Below, in pieces: positions 43,078 to 51,738 of a DNA stretch of 64,000 bases. Every line of letters begins with the position of its first letter. Position 1 is the stretch's first letter. Source of the stretch: Cytobacillus suaedae (GTDB taxonomy: Bacteria > Bacillota > Bacilli > Bacillales > Bacillaceae_L); contig CP063163.1 in the NCBI GenBank assembly GCA_014960805.1, positions 607,001 through 671,000 of the forward strand. Direction: 5' to 3'. Under the pieces are notes generated by a model. That model did no database searches and was not told the DNA's origin. It worked only from the letters and a program-made list of their open reading frames with translations. Position numbers and translations under genes: made by a program.

Positions 43078-44156
43078 ACTTTCTTCCTCCTAGCAAGGAA
43101 AAACATAAAGAGGACTAATATCATTTCACTGGGTAACCTCACATTGAGCCACAATTGTCCAAACGTAAATATATCCTTCTCTCTGAGGTTATGCTCAAGC
43201 AATAGAATGCCTATGAAGAAGCTGGCTAAAATTAGCCAGTTGAAAACTTTTTTCTTTTTTTCACTTTTAATCTTTGTGATACTCTTAATAATTTCGAAAG
43301 CAACATGCCAATGAACTGCGACACTAATCATAGAAATCCCAACATATAAAAAGATGAACAACGTAACAACTCTCTCAATCGGTCCATTTTCTATACGTAA
43401 GGAATCAGCGGTGGCCACCCATGGGAAAGTTAAATCTCCAACCCCATCTGCACCCCAAAAACCAATTGGAATACAAAAGGAGGTAAATAGGTTAATCGCC
43501 CCTAAGATTGGAACAAACCATAATCGTTTTAGGGTAATCTTCTCTTTAATGACGCTGTTAAAAATAACCATATTTGTATAACCGGAAAATACAAAGGTTG
43601 CTGCGGCTAGAACACTCCATGAAGGCATCTCCCAAAAGTGGGTGCCGACTTCTCTAATTGAATCCCAACTAATGTAGTCCTTAGTGTAGGCCTGAAACAT
43701 AATCGTAAGAACTAATGGAATATTTATAATAAAGACGAGCTCCATCGTAAATAGTAGGCTATTAGATTTTAACCTGACGAGCAGTAGAATAATAAAGATA
43801 GCAAATACTGTAATCATATTAATACCAGAAGCGTCCGGATTCACAAATCGAATCGTCACATTATTAAAGGCTAAAAGTGAGATTGCCCCAGCGCTAAACC
43901 ACATTATACTAAAGAAGCCAAGAAATAAGAGGCGAAACCATTTTGGAACACTTGCAAATAGTTCTAATACTCCAGAACCAACAAATTTATTAATCGAAGC
44001 AGTAAACGTAAACAAGAGTATACAACCGATTAGTAAACCCAAAAAGATTCCCATAACTGCGCCTTCAAATCGTTCTTGTAATAGGATGTTAGGGACATAC
44101 AAAAAGACGTTAACCATCATATTTAAAATAATTAGATAGTAGAAGTATCGGTTCAA
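43074..44156 (-). CDS. GerB-family germinant receptor permease subunit
   Basis: A 360-residue, ten-helix membrane protein of the GerAB/endospore germination permease family (APC superfamily-like). Helical segments with ILNMMVNVFLYVPNILL at the start, FAIFIILLLVRLKS in the middle and LPSEMILVLFMFF at the end fit the family. Start is TTG at 44156, about 10 bases after AAGGAGG; the AAGGAGG lies within the end of the preceding gene. This subunit binds the germinant. Amino acid or other ligand cannot be inferred. Confidence 0.87.
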   Translation of the reverse strand: MNRYFYYLIILNMMVNVFLYVPNILLQERFEGAVMGIFLGLLIGCILLFTFTASINKFVGSGVLELFASVPKWFRLLFLGFFSIMWFSAGAISLLAFNNVTIRFVNPDASGINMITVFAIFIILLLVRLKSNSLLFTMELVFIINIPLVLTIMFQAYTKDYISWDSIREVGTHFWEMPSWSVLAAATFVFSGYTNMVIFNSVIKEKITLKRLWFVPILGAINLFTSFCIPIGFWGADGVGDLTFPWVATADSLRIENGPIERVVTLFIFLYVGISMISVAVHWHVAFEIIKSITKIKSEKKKKVFNWLILASFFIGILLLEHNLREKDIFTFGQLWLNVRLPSEMILVLFMFFLARRKKV

Positions 44157-44159
44157 TTG

Positions 44160-45512
44160 TTAACCAACCTCCTTTTTTGAGCTATCAGGGATTAAAAAGA
44201 GTTTCAAGTAAGGCTGCCCATAGCTTCTAAGGTTTGATAAATAACCAATTAAACCGATGACCCCGATAATTAGTCCAACCATACCAAAAAATACAGTCAA
44301 CCCAAGAATCACGTATTTCATGAACCTCATGGCAAACATCATCGTGTTTATAGGAATAACAAAGTTCGAAATGGCTACTGAAGCTACAATGATAATCATT
44401 ACGTTAGATACAAGCCCAGCCTCAACCGCTGCTTGTCCTAATATCAAGCCACCAACTGTCGTGGCGGTCGATCCAATAGTCTTAGGCAAGCGAACACTCG
44501 CTTCTGTTAGCAATTCCATCATTAGCAGCATAAGAAGAACCTCCAAAAAAGCTGGATAGGGCACTCCCATTCTACTTCCCGCAATACTCAGAGCCAATTG
44601 AACACGAAAGAATTCTGGATTAAAAGCCGTCACTCCTACATAAAAGGCTGGTAGTAGAAGACTAATAAAAAGTCCCAAATAACGAAGCACAAGAATAAAA
44701 CGACTTATCCAGAATGGCTGGTACACATCTTCCATTGATGACATAAAATCGTAGAAAACAGCAGGGGCAATGAGGGAGAAGGGAGTTCCATCTACAAGTA
44801 CAACTACTTTCCCTTGAGCAAGGTTATGAGCAATACGGTCCGGCCTTTCCGTTATCATCATCGTTGGAAAAAGTGTTCTTTTTTTCTTCGTCAATTTTTT
44901 TGACAGTTGACCAGCAGCTTGAAGTGTATCTAAATCTACTTTTGCTAAGTCCTGTTCTATGTCATCGATTAGTTCTTGTTTAGCGATGTTGCGATCGTAC
45001 ATCATCGTGACTTTGGTTTCTGATAAGCGTCCAATGGTCATCTCCTTTGCGATTAAGGAGGATTGAGGGTATCTAGACCGAATTAAATTTATATTGGTTC
45101 TAATTGATTCTGTTAATGCATATTGCGGACCTTGGATAACGCTTTCAACGGTTGATTCTTTAATATTGTTTGTATAAACTTGCTGAACGTCAATGAGACA
45201 GACTTTCGATTTTACAAATAAAGCAACCGAACCCCTCATTAAGCTCTTCAAAATCACTTCTTTCTTTTCTTCTTCTTTTTGGTTGGGGAGGGAATCTAGG
45301 TATGTATCATATTCCTTCTCATCATTCTCATAAAAAGGATTAAGTAGAGTCTCTTGTATCATTTTCTCATCACATAAGCTTTTGACATATAGAATCGTCG
45401 ATGAGTTGCTTTTTGATTGTATCTTTTGATATACAATATCCTGCGAAGAATGCAACTGCTCCAAAAGCCACTGTTGTATTTCTTGTGTAGACACTTCCCA
45501 CCACCCTCTCAC
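44160..45512 (-). CDS. GerA-family germinant receptor subunit
   Basis: A 450-residue protein: a large soluble N-terminal region (about 1-240), then five or six membrane helices (about 250-430) and a short charged tail, as in GerAA-type subunits. The family signature regions include GRLSETKVTMMYDRNIAKQELI, RPDRIAHNLAQGKVVVLVDGTPFSLIAP and RMGVPYPAFLE. It assembles with the B and C subunits in the spore inner membrane. GTG at 45512 is used; an internal GTG at 45494 is preceded by a purine-rich AGGGTGGTGGGA and may be the real start. Slightly shorter than the usual 480-500 residues. Confidence 0.86.
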   Translation of the reverse strand: MRGWWEVSTQEIQQWLLEQLHSSQDIVYQKIQSKSNSSTILYVKSLCDEKMIQETLLNPFYENDEKEYDTYLDSLPNQKEEEKKEVILKSLMRGSVALFVKSKVCLIDVQQVYTNNIKESTVESVIQGPQYALTESIRTNINLIRSRYPQSSLIAKEMTIGRLSETKVTMMYDRNIAKQELIDDIEQDLAKVDLDTLQAAGQLSKKLTKKKRTLFPTMMITERPDRIAHNLAQGKVVVLVDGTPFSLIAPAVFYDFMSSMEDVYQPFWISRFILVLRYLGLFISLLLPAFYVGVTAFNPEFFRVQLALSIAGSRMGVPYPAFLEVLLMLLMMELLTEASVRLPKTIGSTATTVGGLILGQAAVEAGLVSNVMIIIVASVAISNFVIPINTMMFAMRFMKYVILGLTVFFGMVGLIIGVIGLIGYLSNLRSYGQPYLKLFLIPDSSKKEVG

Positions 45513-45674
45513 CTTTTAATTCCGTATTACCTTTGTCCCCATTTTGGGCTAAGAGTATACAGGAAAGTGATTTAGGAGAGTGCTATAGAGTAGTTACTAA
45601 TTGATATGTTATTGCTATCAATCAATTGGACTGGTACCATAAATGATAAGAGTTAAGAGGTAGGGGGAGAAGCT

Positions 45675-46265
45675 TTGAGGGACTTTATAAATAGGGCATT
45701 TAGATACTTAGTATTCATTTTTTTGTTTATAGTTTTCGTGAAATTTGATTATCTTATCGAATTTCTGTACGTGAACGAAATGATGCTTTATATGGTTTAT
45801 ATTATAGTATTGATTGCGCTACTTTCTTTTGTTAGAAGGTTGGATAAATGGATGGCTACGCTAAACTATAAGTTTCCAATTCAAGCAATTACTAGTATTC
45901 TACTAATCTTTTTCTTGGTCCATGAGATGTTTACTCCTTATTTCTACACCGACAATTACTTAAAGGAAACTGGACTTGAAAAGATCGAGCTGTATCATGA
46001 TTTATCGAATCAAGAACTTAGTGAAGAAGAGCGTTCTAATCTTGCTAAAGACGCATTGATAAAGATACAGGCGCATGCCTATTTAGTAGGACAATATCCT
46101 GTTGATCCAATTGAGAAAGTTGAAATCATAGATTTAAAGAGGAATTATTATCAATATGAGTTGACAGTAAAAGGTGAACATAACGGAATTGAAAAAAGAT
46201 ATACATATACGTTTGAAAAAGAAGGCTTGGTTTTTAAAATAAGTGGTTTTGCCGTACAGGGCTAA
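45675..46265 (+). CDS. membrane protein with extracytoplasmic domain, unknown function
   Basis: A 196-residue protein with three hydrophobic helices (about 9-27, 36-57 and 70-90) and a soluble domain of about 105 residues rich in Glu, Lys and Tyr that looks like a small NTF2- or cystatin-like fold. No catalytic motif. The TTG start follows TAGGGGGAGA. It lies 20 bases before the Nudix gene and is probably co-transcribed with it. Confidence 0.55.
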   Translation: MRDFINRAFRYLVFIFLFIVFVKFDYLIEFLYVNEMMLYMVYIIVLIALLSFVRRLDKWMATLNYKFPIQAITSILLIFFLVHEMFTPYFYTDNYLKETGLEKIELYHDLSNQELSEEERSNLAKDALIKIQAHAYLVGQYPVDPIEKVEIIDLKRNYYQYELTVKGEHNGIEKRYTYTFEKEGLVFKISGFAVQG

Positions 46266-46285
46266 AAAGTAGGAGGATTGTAAAG

Positions 46286-46693
46286 ATGATACCACCAAAG
46301 CACATTGTATCAGCAGCTACAATTGTACTAAACGAGAAAAATGAAATTTTATTAATAAAAGGGCCGCGTAGAGGCTGGGAGATGCCTGGTGGTCAAGTTG
46401 AAGAGGGAGAATCCTTAAAGGATGCGGCAATCAGGGAAACAAAAGAGGAATCAGGTATTGATATAGAAGTTATTAAATTTTGCGGGATCTTTCAAAACGT
46501 AGAGCGATCTATTTGTAATACATTGTTTTTGGCTAAAGCAATCGGAGGGGTACCAACAACTTGCCAAGAGAGTTTAGAAGTAGGCTTTTTCCCAATACGA
46601 GAAGCATTAGAAATGGTCACCTTTTTGAATTTTAGACAAAGAATTGAATATTGCTTGGACGAAAGCTATCACGGTTTTTATGTTGAATTTTAA
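46286..46693 (+). CDS. Nudix hydrolase
   Basis: The 135-residue protein has an intact Nudix box from Gly36 to Ile58 (GQVEEGESLKDAAIRETKEESGI pattern GX5EX7REUXEEXGU), so it should be a Mg2+-dependent nucleoside-diphosphate-X pyrophosphatase. The preceding WEMPGGQ strand and the following ICNTLFLAKA fit the fold. The substrate (oxidised nucleotide, sugar nucleotide or other) is not given by the sequence. An AGGAGG precedes the ATG. A strong terminator follows. Confidence 0.88.
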   Translation: MIPPKHIVSAATIVLNEKNEILLIKGPRRGWEMPGGQVEEGESLKDAAIRETKEESGIDIEVIKFCGIFQNVERSICNTLFLAKAIGGVPTTCQESLEVGFFPIREALEMVTFLNFRQRIEYCLDESYHGFYVEF

Positions 46694-46701
46694 AAGAAAG
46701 A

Positions 46702-46744
46702 AGAAAGTACATTACACTCGACGATGTAATGTACTTTCTTCTGC
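46702..46744. terminator. terminator after the Nudix gene
   Basis: A perfect 14-bp stem (46702-46715 with 46725-46738) is bounded by A-rich and T-rich flanks. Confidence 0.85.
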
Positions 46745-46760
46745 CTAGGTATTACGAAAC

Positions 46761-47000
46761 TTAACGGTCACCACCGGCATCTGTTCCTTTTAAATAACTG
46801 TCACCAGGTCTGTTATTGAGTTCTTGATTTATATTGTCACTATGTGTTCCTTGATCAAAATTGTTATTTAACTCTTGATTTCCCTGACGATGTACTTTTG
46901 TATTGTCATCGTCTTGTATTTCAAAGTTACCTGCAAGGCAGCCTCCAAGTCCAATGATTACTAATGTAGCAGTAAGTAAAGATAGTAATTTCCTTTTCAT
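46761..47000 (-). CDS. small lipoprotein
   Basis: The 79-residue product has a lipoprotein signal (MKRKLLS, hydrophobic core, LGGC with Cys21) and a short, polar, Asn/Gln/Asp-rich mature part that is probably disordered and contains two similar QELNN segments. GGGAGTG precedes the ATG. No family is recognised. It is convergent with the Nudix gene. Confidence 0.65.
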   Translation of the reverse strand: MKRKLLSLLTATLVIIGLGGCLAGNFEIQDDDNTKVHRQGNQELNNNFDQGTHSDNINQELNNRPGDSYLKGTDAGGDR

Positions 47001-47210
47001 AAGTTCACTCCCAAGTTATAACGTTTAACTTCATCTTTATTTTTCTCCTAATTGGGAAAACCTATGTATAAATCATGGTATATAACAATACTGATAAGGA
47101 GAGCGCTGCTGTTTTTTAAAAAATTTATTAGAAAGTGTTGCAATTTTCGACACCAATCGCTATAATAATAAATGTTCACTTCTTAAGTTAAAGCAATTTG
47201 ATTTTTGGGG

Positions 47211-47239
47211 TTGAAATCTTAAAAAGAGATTGTTATAAT
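47211..47239 (+). promoter_or_regulatory. SigA promoter of the tRNA-Gly gene
   Basis: TTGAAA (47211-47216), a 17-base spacer and TATAAT (47234-47239) place the start about 9 bases before the tRNA. Confidence 0.85.
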
Positions 47240-47254
47240 TTTCACATAATAAGT

Positions 47255-47328
47255 GCGGGTGTAGTTTAATGGTAAAACCTCAGCCTTCCAAGCTGATGTC
47301 GTGAGTTCGATTCTCATCACCCGCTCCA
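47255..47328 (+). tRNA. tRNA-Gly (anticodon UCC)
   Basis: A full cloverleaf: acceptor GCGGGTG pairs with CACCCGC, the anticodon stem TCAGC/GCTGA holds the loop CTTCCAA with anticodon TCC, and the T-arm GTGAG-TTCGATT-CTCAT is standard. CCA is encoded at 47326-47328. It decodes GGA and GGG. A consensus promoter precedes it and a hairpin terminator follows, so it is a single-gene unit. Confidence 0.96.
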
Positions 47329-47340
47329 TACATAGGTATC

Positions 47341-47386
47341 AACGCAGTGTTTCGTTTCAAGTAAAACGAGGCATTGCGTTTTTTAA
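47341..47386 (+). terminator. terminator after tRNA-Gly
   Basis: An AACGCA.../...TGCGTT stem with internal CGTTT/AAACG pairing ends in a six-T run. Confidence 0.8.
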
Positions 47387-47408
47387 TGCCTCGAGATGTA
47401 TGGACCAC

Positions 47409-48074
47409 TTATGATAAAATAGAAAAGTTCCCAGTCCCACCATTCACCTGGATAAACATATCCATAAGTGACTGAACTAACTTTTCACATTGCTCGACGG
47501 ATAAGGACGGCTTTAGATAAATAATCTGAACCGCATTTTTAGTTGCTTCGGTAACCGCTGTGCGATCTGAGTCAACGAAAGGACTACCAAAAGGTCCTGT
47601 CTCATCACTTGATAGTAGTTTATTTTCCATATTGATTAGTCGACCATTGATACCAGTATATTCGTCGCCTGATTTACCAACGTTTAGCTCGATTACACCA
47701 TTTATTTTATCTAAGTCATAGATTCCAATAGGAACTTCATATTGCAATGAAAAGAAGTTGTTTAAATCAGCAGCTGAGTTTATGGTATGTAAATAATCTT
47801 GTTTTTTAATTCGACGGTATAAAGCTTCAACAGATGGACGGTAGCGACTTGGGTCTGTTCCAACTTTTTTAAAAATTGCTCTCCATTCCTGAATACCCTC
47901 GATTTCTGTTACAGGTTTATCTTCTAAACCAAAATAGATTGATTCTTGAAATAGTTGTAATCTCCCTTTGAGCATTTGTGGAGATTCACTAACCGTAATA
48001 GATGAATAGTTAATAATACCGACCTTAAAATGTGGTACAAGGTTTTTAACTTCTTCTGAAATCTTGATTTCCAT
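47409..48074 (-). CDS. B3/B4 domain protein (phenylalanyl-tRNA synthetase beta-like fold)
   Basis: A 221-residue protein made of one B3/B4 domain. Family features are WRAIFKKVGTDPSRYRPSVEALYRRI near residues 66-91, DLNNFFSLQYEVPIGIYDLDKI in the middle, and DSDRTAVTEATKNAVQIIYL near 170-190. In the synthetase this domain is involved in amino acid editing; free-standing forms are common in Bacillus and may edit or bind amino acids, with no proven function that I know. Convergent context is absent; it is divergent from queG with 83 bases between. Confidence 0.8.
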   Translation of the reverse strand: MEIKISEEVKNLVPHFKVGIINYSSITVSESPQMLKGRLQLFQESIYFGLEDKPVTEIEGIQEWRAIFKKVGTDPSRYRPSVEALYRRIKKQDYLHTINSAADLNNFFSLQYEVPIGIYDLDKINGVIELNVGKSGDEYTGINGRLINMENKLLSSDETGPFGSPFVDSDRTAVTEATKNAVQIIYLKPSLSVEQCEKLVQSLMDMFIQVNGGTGNFSILS

Positions 48075-48157
48075 TCATTTTCCCTCCAACTATAATTACT
48101 TGTAGTTTACCATAGGGAATGTGAAGAAAAGAAACATAAAGAAAGGAGGTTTTAATA

Positions 48158-49306
48158 ATGGACGTAGTAACCTTAAAACAAGAAATCATTGAATATAGTA
48201 AAAAGATTGGCATTGATAAAATCGGCTTTGGTAGCGCGGATGTGTTTGAAGAACTAAAGGAACGCTTAAAAGTTCAGCAGGAGCTTAACTACCAATCAGG
48301 ATTTGAAGAATCGGATATTGAAAAACGAACAAACCCAGAGCTTTTATTACCAAGTGCAAAATCAATCATTGCGATTGCATTAGCTTACCCATCGAAAATG
48401 AAGGATGCTCCTCAGAGTACAAAGGATGAGCGTCGAGGGATTTTTTGCCGAGCTTCGTGGGGAGAAGATTACCACCATATTCTAAGAGATCGTCTTCAAA
48501 AGCTTGAAGCTTTTATTTCAGAAAAAGTGCCTGGTGCGAAATTGAAGTCAATGGTCGATACCGGAGAACTATCTGACCGAGCAGTTGCTGAGCGTGCTGG
48601 AATAGGGTGGAGCGGGAAAAACTGTGCCATCATAACACCGGAATTTGGTTCGTATGTTTATTTGGGTGAAATGATCACAACCATTCCGTTTCCACCAGAT
48701 ACTCCGATTGAAGACCAATGCGGAACGTGCAATAAATGCGTAGATGCCTGTCCAACAGGAGCGATCGTTCAAGGTGGACAGCTTGATTCGAACAAATGTG
48801 TTGCCTTTTTAACACAAACAAAAGGCTTTCTTCCAGAGGAATTCCGAGTGAAAATCGGTAACCGCATTTATGGCTGTGACTCTTGCCAAACGGCCTGTCC
48901 GAAAAACAAAGGCTTGGACTTTCACCTGCACCCTGAGATGGAGCCAGACCCAGAGGTTGTTAAACCATTATTAAAGCCTCTTTTACAAATTAGCAACCGT
49001 GAGTTCAAGGAAACATTTGGTCTTTTGTCAGGTTCATGGCGCGGGAAAAAACCAATCCAACGAAATGCCATTATTGCGCTTGCTCATTTTAAAGATGAGT
49101 CAGCCATTCCTGATTTATTACAGGTTTTAAAGGAAGACCCTAGACCAGTCATAAGAGGAACGGCAGCTTGGGCACTTGGTAAAATAGGAAGACAAGAAGT
49201 GATAGAAGATCTACAAAAAGCGAATGACCGGGAAAAAGATGAAGAAGCGCAAAGAGAGATTAGTGCTAGTATTCAAGTTTTATTATCAAAAAAAGGACTT
49301 GCCTAA
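48158..49306 (+). CDS. queG: epoxyqueuosine reductase QueG
   Basis: A 382-residue enzyme reducing epoxyqueuosine to queuosine in tRNA. Two [4Fe-4S] clusters are indicated by Cys188-x2-Cys191-x2-Cys194-x3-Cys198 (CGTCNKCVDACP) and the second set with Cys240, Cys243 and Cys247 (CDSCQTACP). The catalytic Asp134 is in MVDTGEL. The cobalamin-binding region lies before the clusters, and the C-terminal 80 residues form HEAT-like repeats (DPRPVIRGTAAWALGKIG). GAAAGGAGG precedes the ATG. In B. subtilis the same gene (yhbA) opens the yhb segment whose later genes also occur here. Confidence 0.94.
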   Translation: MDVVTLKQEIIEYSKKIGIDKIGFGSADVFEELKERLKVQQELNYQSGFEESDIEKRTNPELLLPSAKSIIAIALAYPSKMKDAPQSTKDERRGIFCRASWGEDYHHILRDRLQKLEAFISEKVPGAKLKSMVDTGELSDRAVAERAGIGWSGKNCAIITPEFGSYVYLGEMITTIPFPPDTPIEDQCGTCNKCVDACPTGAIVQGGQLDSNKCVAFLTQTKGFLPEEFRVKIGNRIYGCDSCQTACPKNKGLDFHLHPEMEPDPEVVKPLLKPLLQISNREFKETFGLLSGSWRGKKPIQRNAIIALAHFKDESAIPDLLQVLKEDPRPVIRGTAAWALGKIGRQEVIEDLQKANDREKDEEAQREISASIQVLLSKKGLA

Positions 49307-49325
49307 TAAGGTAAGTCCTTTCACA
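49292..49325 (+). terminator. terminator overlapping the end of queG
   Basis: AAAGGACTTGCC (49292-49303) pairs with 49310-49321, one G-U; the queG stop codon lies in the loop. A-rich and T-rich flanks suggest use from both sides. Confidence 0.75.
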
Positions 49326-49326
49326 T

Positions 49327-49797
49327 TTATGCATCTAATCTTTGACGAGCAGAGTTAATACGAGGTGTTACTGGTTTATTTCCAAAAGCCTTCGCAATTC
49401 CAAACAAGGGCATATTTGCATAGATAGATTCGGATCGTCCTTTTGGTACAATATAGGTTTCATGATAAATGCCAACAGCATCATTGTTTCTTACTTTTTC
49501 ATTAAAAGATTTCCAAGCCTTCATGTGTGTTGGACCCTTGGCGTATGCAAGGAGGCCGTCCTCTGATTTCCAGTATTGAACCATAAGTGATGTACGTAAT
49601 CCAAAGAATGATTCTAGTGAAATAAATCCAGTTTCCTTATTTGTATATAATTCTTGGATCATTGCTGGCATTGCTGAGAAAACGGGAAACCACTTGTGAA
49701 TTGCCCACCATTTGTTAATACGCATTCCAATGAGAAATACAACAATCTTGTCTTCGTTCTTAGAAGTATATCTTCCGGTAAATATTTCTTTCCCCAT
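49327..49797 (-). CDS. DUF4188-family protein (ABM-like fold)
   Basis: The 156-residue protein matches DUF4188: VVFLIGMRINKWWAIHKW near the start, GFISLESFFGLRTSLMVQYW in the middle, and GIYHETYIVPKGRSESIYANMP in the second half. These proteins have a dimeric alpha-beta barrel related to antibiotic-biosynthesis monooxygenases, but a reaction has not been defined to my knowledge. The start overlaps the stop of the PadR-type gene (TAATG), so the two are translationally coupled and the regulator probably controls both. Confidence 0.8.
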   Translation of the reverse strand: MGKEIFTGRYTSKNEDKIVVFLIGMRINKWWAIHKWFPVFSAMPAMIQELYTNKETGFISLESFFGLRTSLMVQYWKSEDGLLAYAKGPTHMKAWKSFNEKVRNNDAVGIYHETYIVPKGRSESIYANMPLFGIAKAFGNKPVTPRINSARQRLDA

Positions 49798-50348
49798 TAC
49801 TCTTCCTCCTTTAAGGATGAGATTGTACTTTCACACCACTCAATACCAGCTTGCGTGGTACGTTTCCCATAATCCAATGTAAAAAGCCAATATTTCGCAT
49901 CTGCACTAGTAGATGAATGTTCAGAAATCATCTTTTCAATCGATTGGTAGATAGCAAGTCTTTCTTTTAGCTTTTCTAGGTATTGTCTAATTTGTTGGAT
50001 TGTAATGTCATTCGTTTGGTGGCGGCTGAAAAACACCTTTAGCAGCACCTCGTTTTTTTCGGTTGGAATCTCTTGAAGAGGGGACTTTAACCAATTTTGT
50101 AATGTGAGCTCCCCATCAGCAGTTAAATAATATTCCTTTTTATCAGGCTTTCCTTCTTGAGGTATATTTTGAACCGTTACTAAACCTTCTGTTACTAAGA
50201 GCTTCAGATTTGGATAGATTTGACCATAGCTTATTTTCCAAAAGTGATTGAGACTGTTATCAATCAGTTGCTTAATCTCATAGCCAGAATGGCACCCGGT
50301 TGTTAATAAACCAAGAATAGCGTACTTTGAATAGTTCTCAGCTTTCAT
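49797..50348 (-). CDS. PadR-family transcriptional regulator
   Basis: A 183-residue regulator: winged helix at about 8-80 with YAILGLLTTGCHSGYEIKQLI, ISYGQIYPNLKLLVTEGLV and the wing KKEYYLTADGELTLQNWL, then the long C-terminal dimerisation helices, as in the larger (VirR/PadR-s1) type. AAGGAG precedes the ATG. A strong inverted repeat lies in its promoter region. It precedes and overlaps the DUF4188 gene; PadR regulators of this kind usually repress their own operon in response to a small toxic compound. Confidence 0.87.
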   Translation of the reverse strand: MKAENYSKYAILGLLTTGCHSGYEIKQLIDNSLNHFWKISYGQIYPNLKLLVTEGLVTVQNIPQEGKPDKKEYYLTADGELTLQNWLKSPLQEIPTEKNEVLLKVFFSRHQTNDITIQQIRQYLEKLKERLAIYQSIEKMISEHSSTSADAKYWLFTLDYGKRTTQAGIEWCESTISSLKEEE

Positions 50349-50375
50349 AAAAACTCCTTATCTATATCTTTTTGA

Positions 50376-50396
50376 TATATATCTTATAGATATATA
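50376..50396. promoter_or_regulatory. TATATATCT-TAT-AGATATATA operator candidate for the PadR gene
   Basis: A perfect 9-bp inverted repeat with a 3-base centre ends 28 bases before the padR start, in the expected promoter position. PadR proteins bind such AT-rich dyads. Confidence 0.6.
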
Positions 50397-50471
50397 ATAG
50401 TTGTGATTAATTGGAAAGTAAATAGCGGATTGGGATATTTTGAAATCTAAGTAAAACCATAGTCTCATAAC

Positions 50472-50664
50472 GATTTTATCGATCTAATAACAAGGTGGAG
50501 CCTGAAATAGGTTTATCGACATTAAAATAAGGACGAGACCGAAAAATAAACCGATAAAAAAGTTTATCGACCAAAAATAAGATGAAGCCCGAAAAAGTAA
50601 ACCGATAAATAGATTTATCACCTAAAAACAAGATGAAGCCCCAAAAACAAACCGATAAAAAAGA
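50472..50664. repeat. 51-bp tandem repeat array, about 3.7 units
   Basis: Units start at about 50472 (a shortened 39-bp first copy), 50511, 50562 and 50613. Each reads roughly GTTTATCGAC, AAAATAAGATGAAGCCC, GAAAAA, AAACCGATAAA, so the ends of every unit (TTTATCG and CGATAAA) are complementary and could form a hairpin. The minus strand is open through the array because 51 is a multiple of three, but there is no ribosome site, so I do not call a gene. Confidence 0.8.
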
Positions 50665-50789
50665 GTTATACGCCTTCAAAATCCGGATAATACAAAACCA
50701 AGGTCACAGAATCCAAAAATTTCTCTCATTCTCCTCCAACTTCGTTATATACATAATCTAGAGAGTACTTTTTCGAATTCTATAGAAGG

Positions 50790-51686
50790 TTGGTGATCTT
50801 CCTGTCTATTAAAGAAACAATCCTACAATCTGTTGAGAATAAAGTGCAGGCGTATGTTGGCAATTCACGTGCATCCTTGAAGGAAGCTGATTTGGATATA
50901 ATTAATCGTAAAAAAGAACTAGCCCACAAAAGAAATGCTGAAATTGTAAAATGTCGAGCAGAAGGGCAAGTGATTGGCAAAAACAAAGTGGATGACCAAA
51001 CCTTTTTAAATTACCTCGTTCACTATCAATTTTTACTTAATCAAAATGAGATGCTCTACCTAGAAGAGGTTTGTGAAGAAAGAAGAGCTATTTTTCAAGG
51101 AAATGAACTCATGAGTGATGAGGAAATACAAAAGGTAGAAGAAGAATCATTCCATGAGACCCTTGAGCGAGATGGAAGTGAATCAGAAACAAGAGGCTTT
51201 AAGTATAATCGATTAGAGGCTGTAAGGTATGCAGAACAATGGTGGAATAGCTACAACCCAAAATACAAAAAATTCGAGGTAGATTGCACAAATTATGTTT
51301 CACAATGCTTACATGCAGGCGGTGCACCGATGATGGGTTACCCTAATCGAAGTAAGGGTTGGTGGATGAGAAACAATAACTGGAGTTATAGTTGGTCAGT
51401 TGCTCATGCCCTTAGATGGCATTTAAGTGGAGCAAAGTCGGGACTGAGAGGTAAAGAGGTAAGCTCACCAGAGGAGCTTCTGTTAGGAGATATCATTTGC
51501 TATGATTTTGAAGGCGATGGGCGTTTTAACCATAACACCATTGTTGTCGCGAAAGACGAAAATAACATGCCCCTAGTCAATGCACATACTACAAACAGTA
51601 GAATGAGATATTGGGAGTATACAGATTCAACCGCCTACACACCGAATATAAAATATAAGTTTTTTACAATCGTAGATGGTGAATAG
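50790..51686 (+). CDS. amidase-domain protein (YhbB-like)
   Basis: A protein of about 295 residues. The N-terminal half (to about residue 140) is helical and charged; the C-terminal half is the putative amidase domain with VDCTNYVSQCLHAGG (Cys about 167, a likely nucleophile), GWWMRNNNWSYSW and GRFNHNTIVVA with the His, followed by HTTNSRMRYWEY. It resembles YhbB-type amidases of the same chromosomal block in B. subtilis, thought to act on the cell wall. No signal peptide is visible. The start is uncertain: TTG 50790, GTG 50793 or CTG 50802 are possible near a GGTTGGTGAT purine stretch. Confidence 0.78.
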   Translation: MVIFLSIKETILQSVENKVQAYVGNSRASLKEADLDIINRKKELAHKRNAEIVKCRAEGQVIGKNKVDDQTFLNYLVHYQFLLNQNEMLYLEEVCEERRAIFQGNELMSDEEIQKVEEESFHETLERDGSESETRGFKYNRLEAVRYAEQWWNSYNPKYKKFEVDCTNYVSQCLHAGGAPMMGYPNRSKGWWMRNNNWSYSWSVAHALRWHLSGAKSGLRGKEVSSPEELLLGDIICYDFEGDGRFNHNTIVVAKDENNMPLVNAHTTNSRMRYWEYTDSTAYTPNIKYKFFTIVDGE

Positions 51687-51738
51687 AGGCTTTTATAAGG
51701 TGTGAATTAAGGTGTATAATAACACCGAGGTGAATGAT

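Noticed and set aside
41965-45512. Possibility that the ger genes belong to the sugar operon's regulon
   Set aside because: They are convergent to it with a shared terminator; no common regulatory site was found.
50472-50664. Possible CRISPR array at the 51-bp repeats
   Set aside because: The whole unit is repeated with no unique spacers; it is a tandem repeat.
50476-50679. Minus-strand frame of 67 codons across the 51-bp repeats, with repeated FILFLVDK-like pieces
   Set aside because: Openness is explained by a period that is a multiple of three; no ribosome site and no known family.
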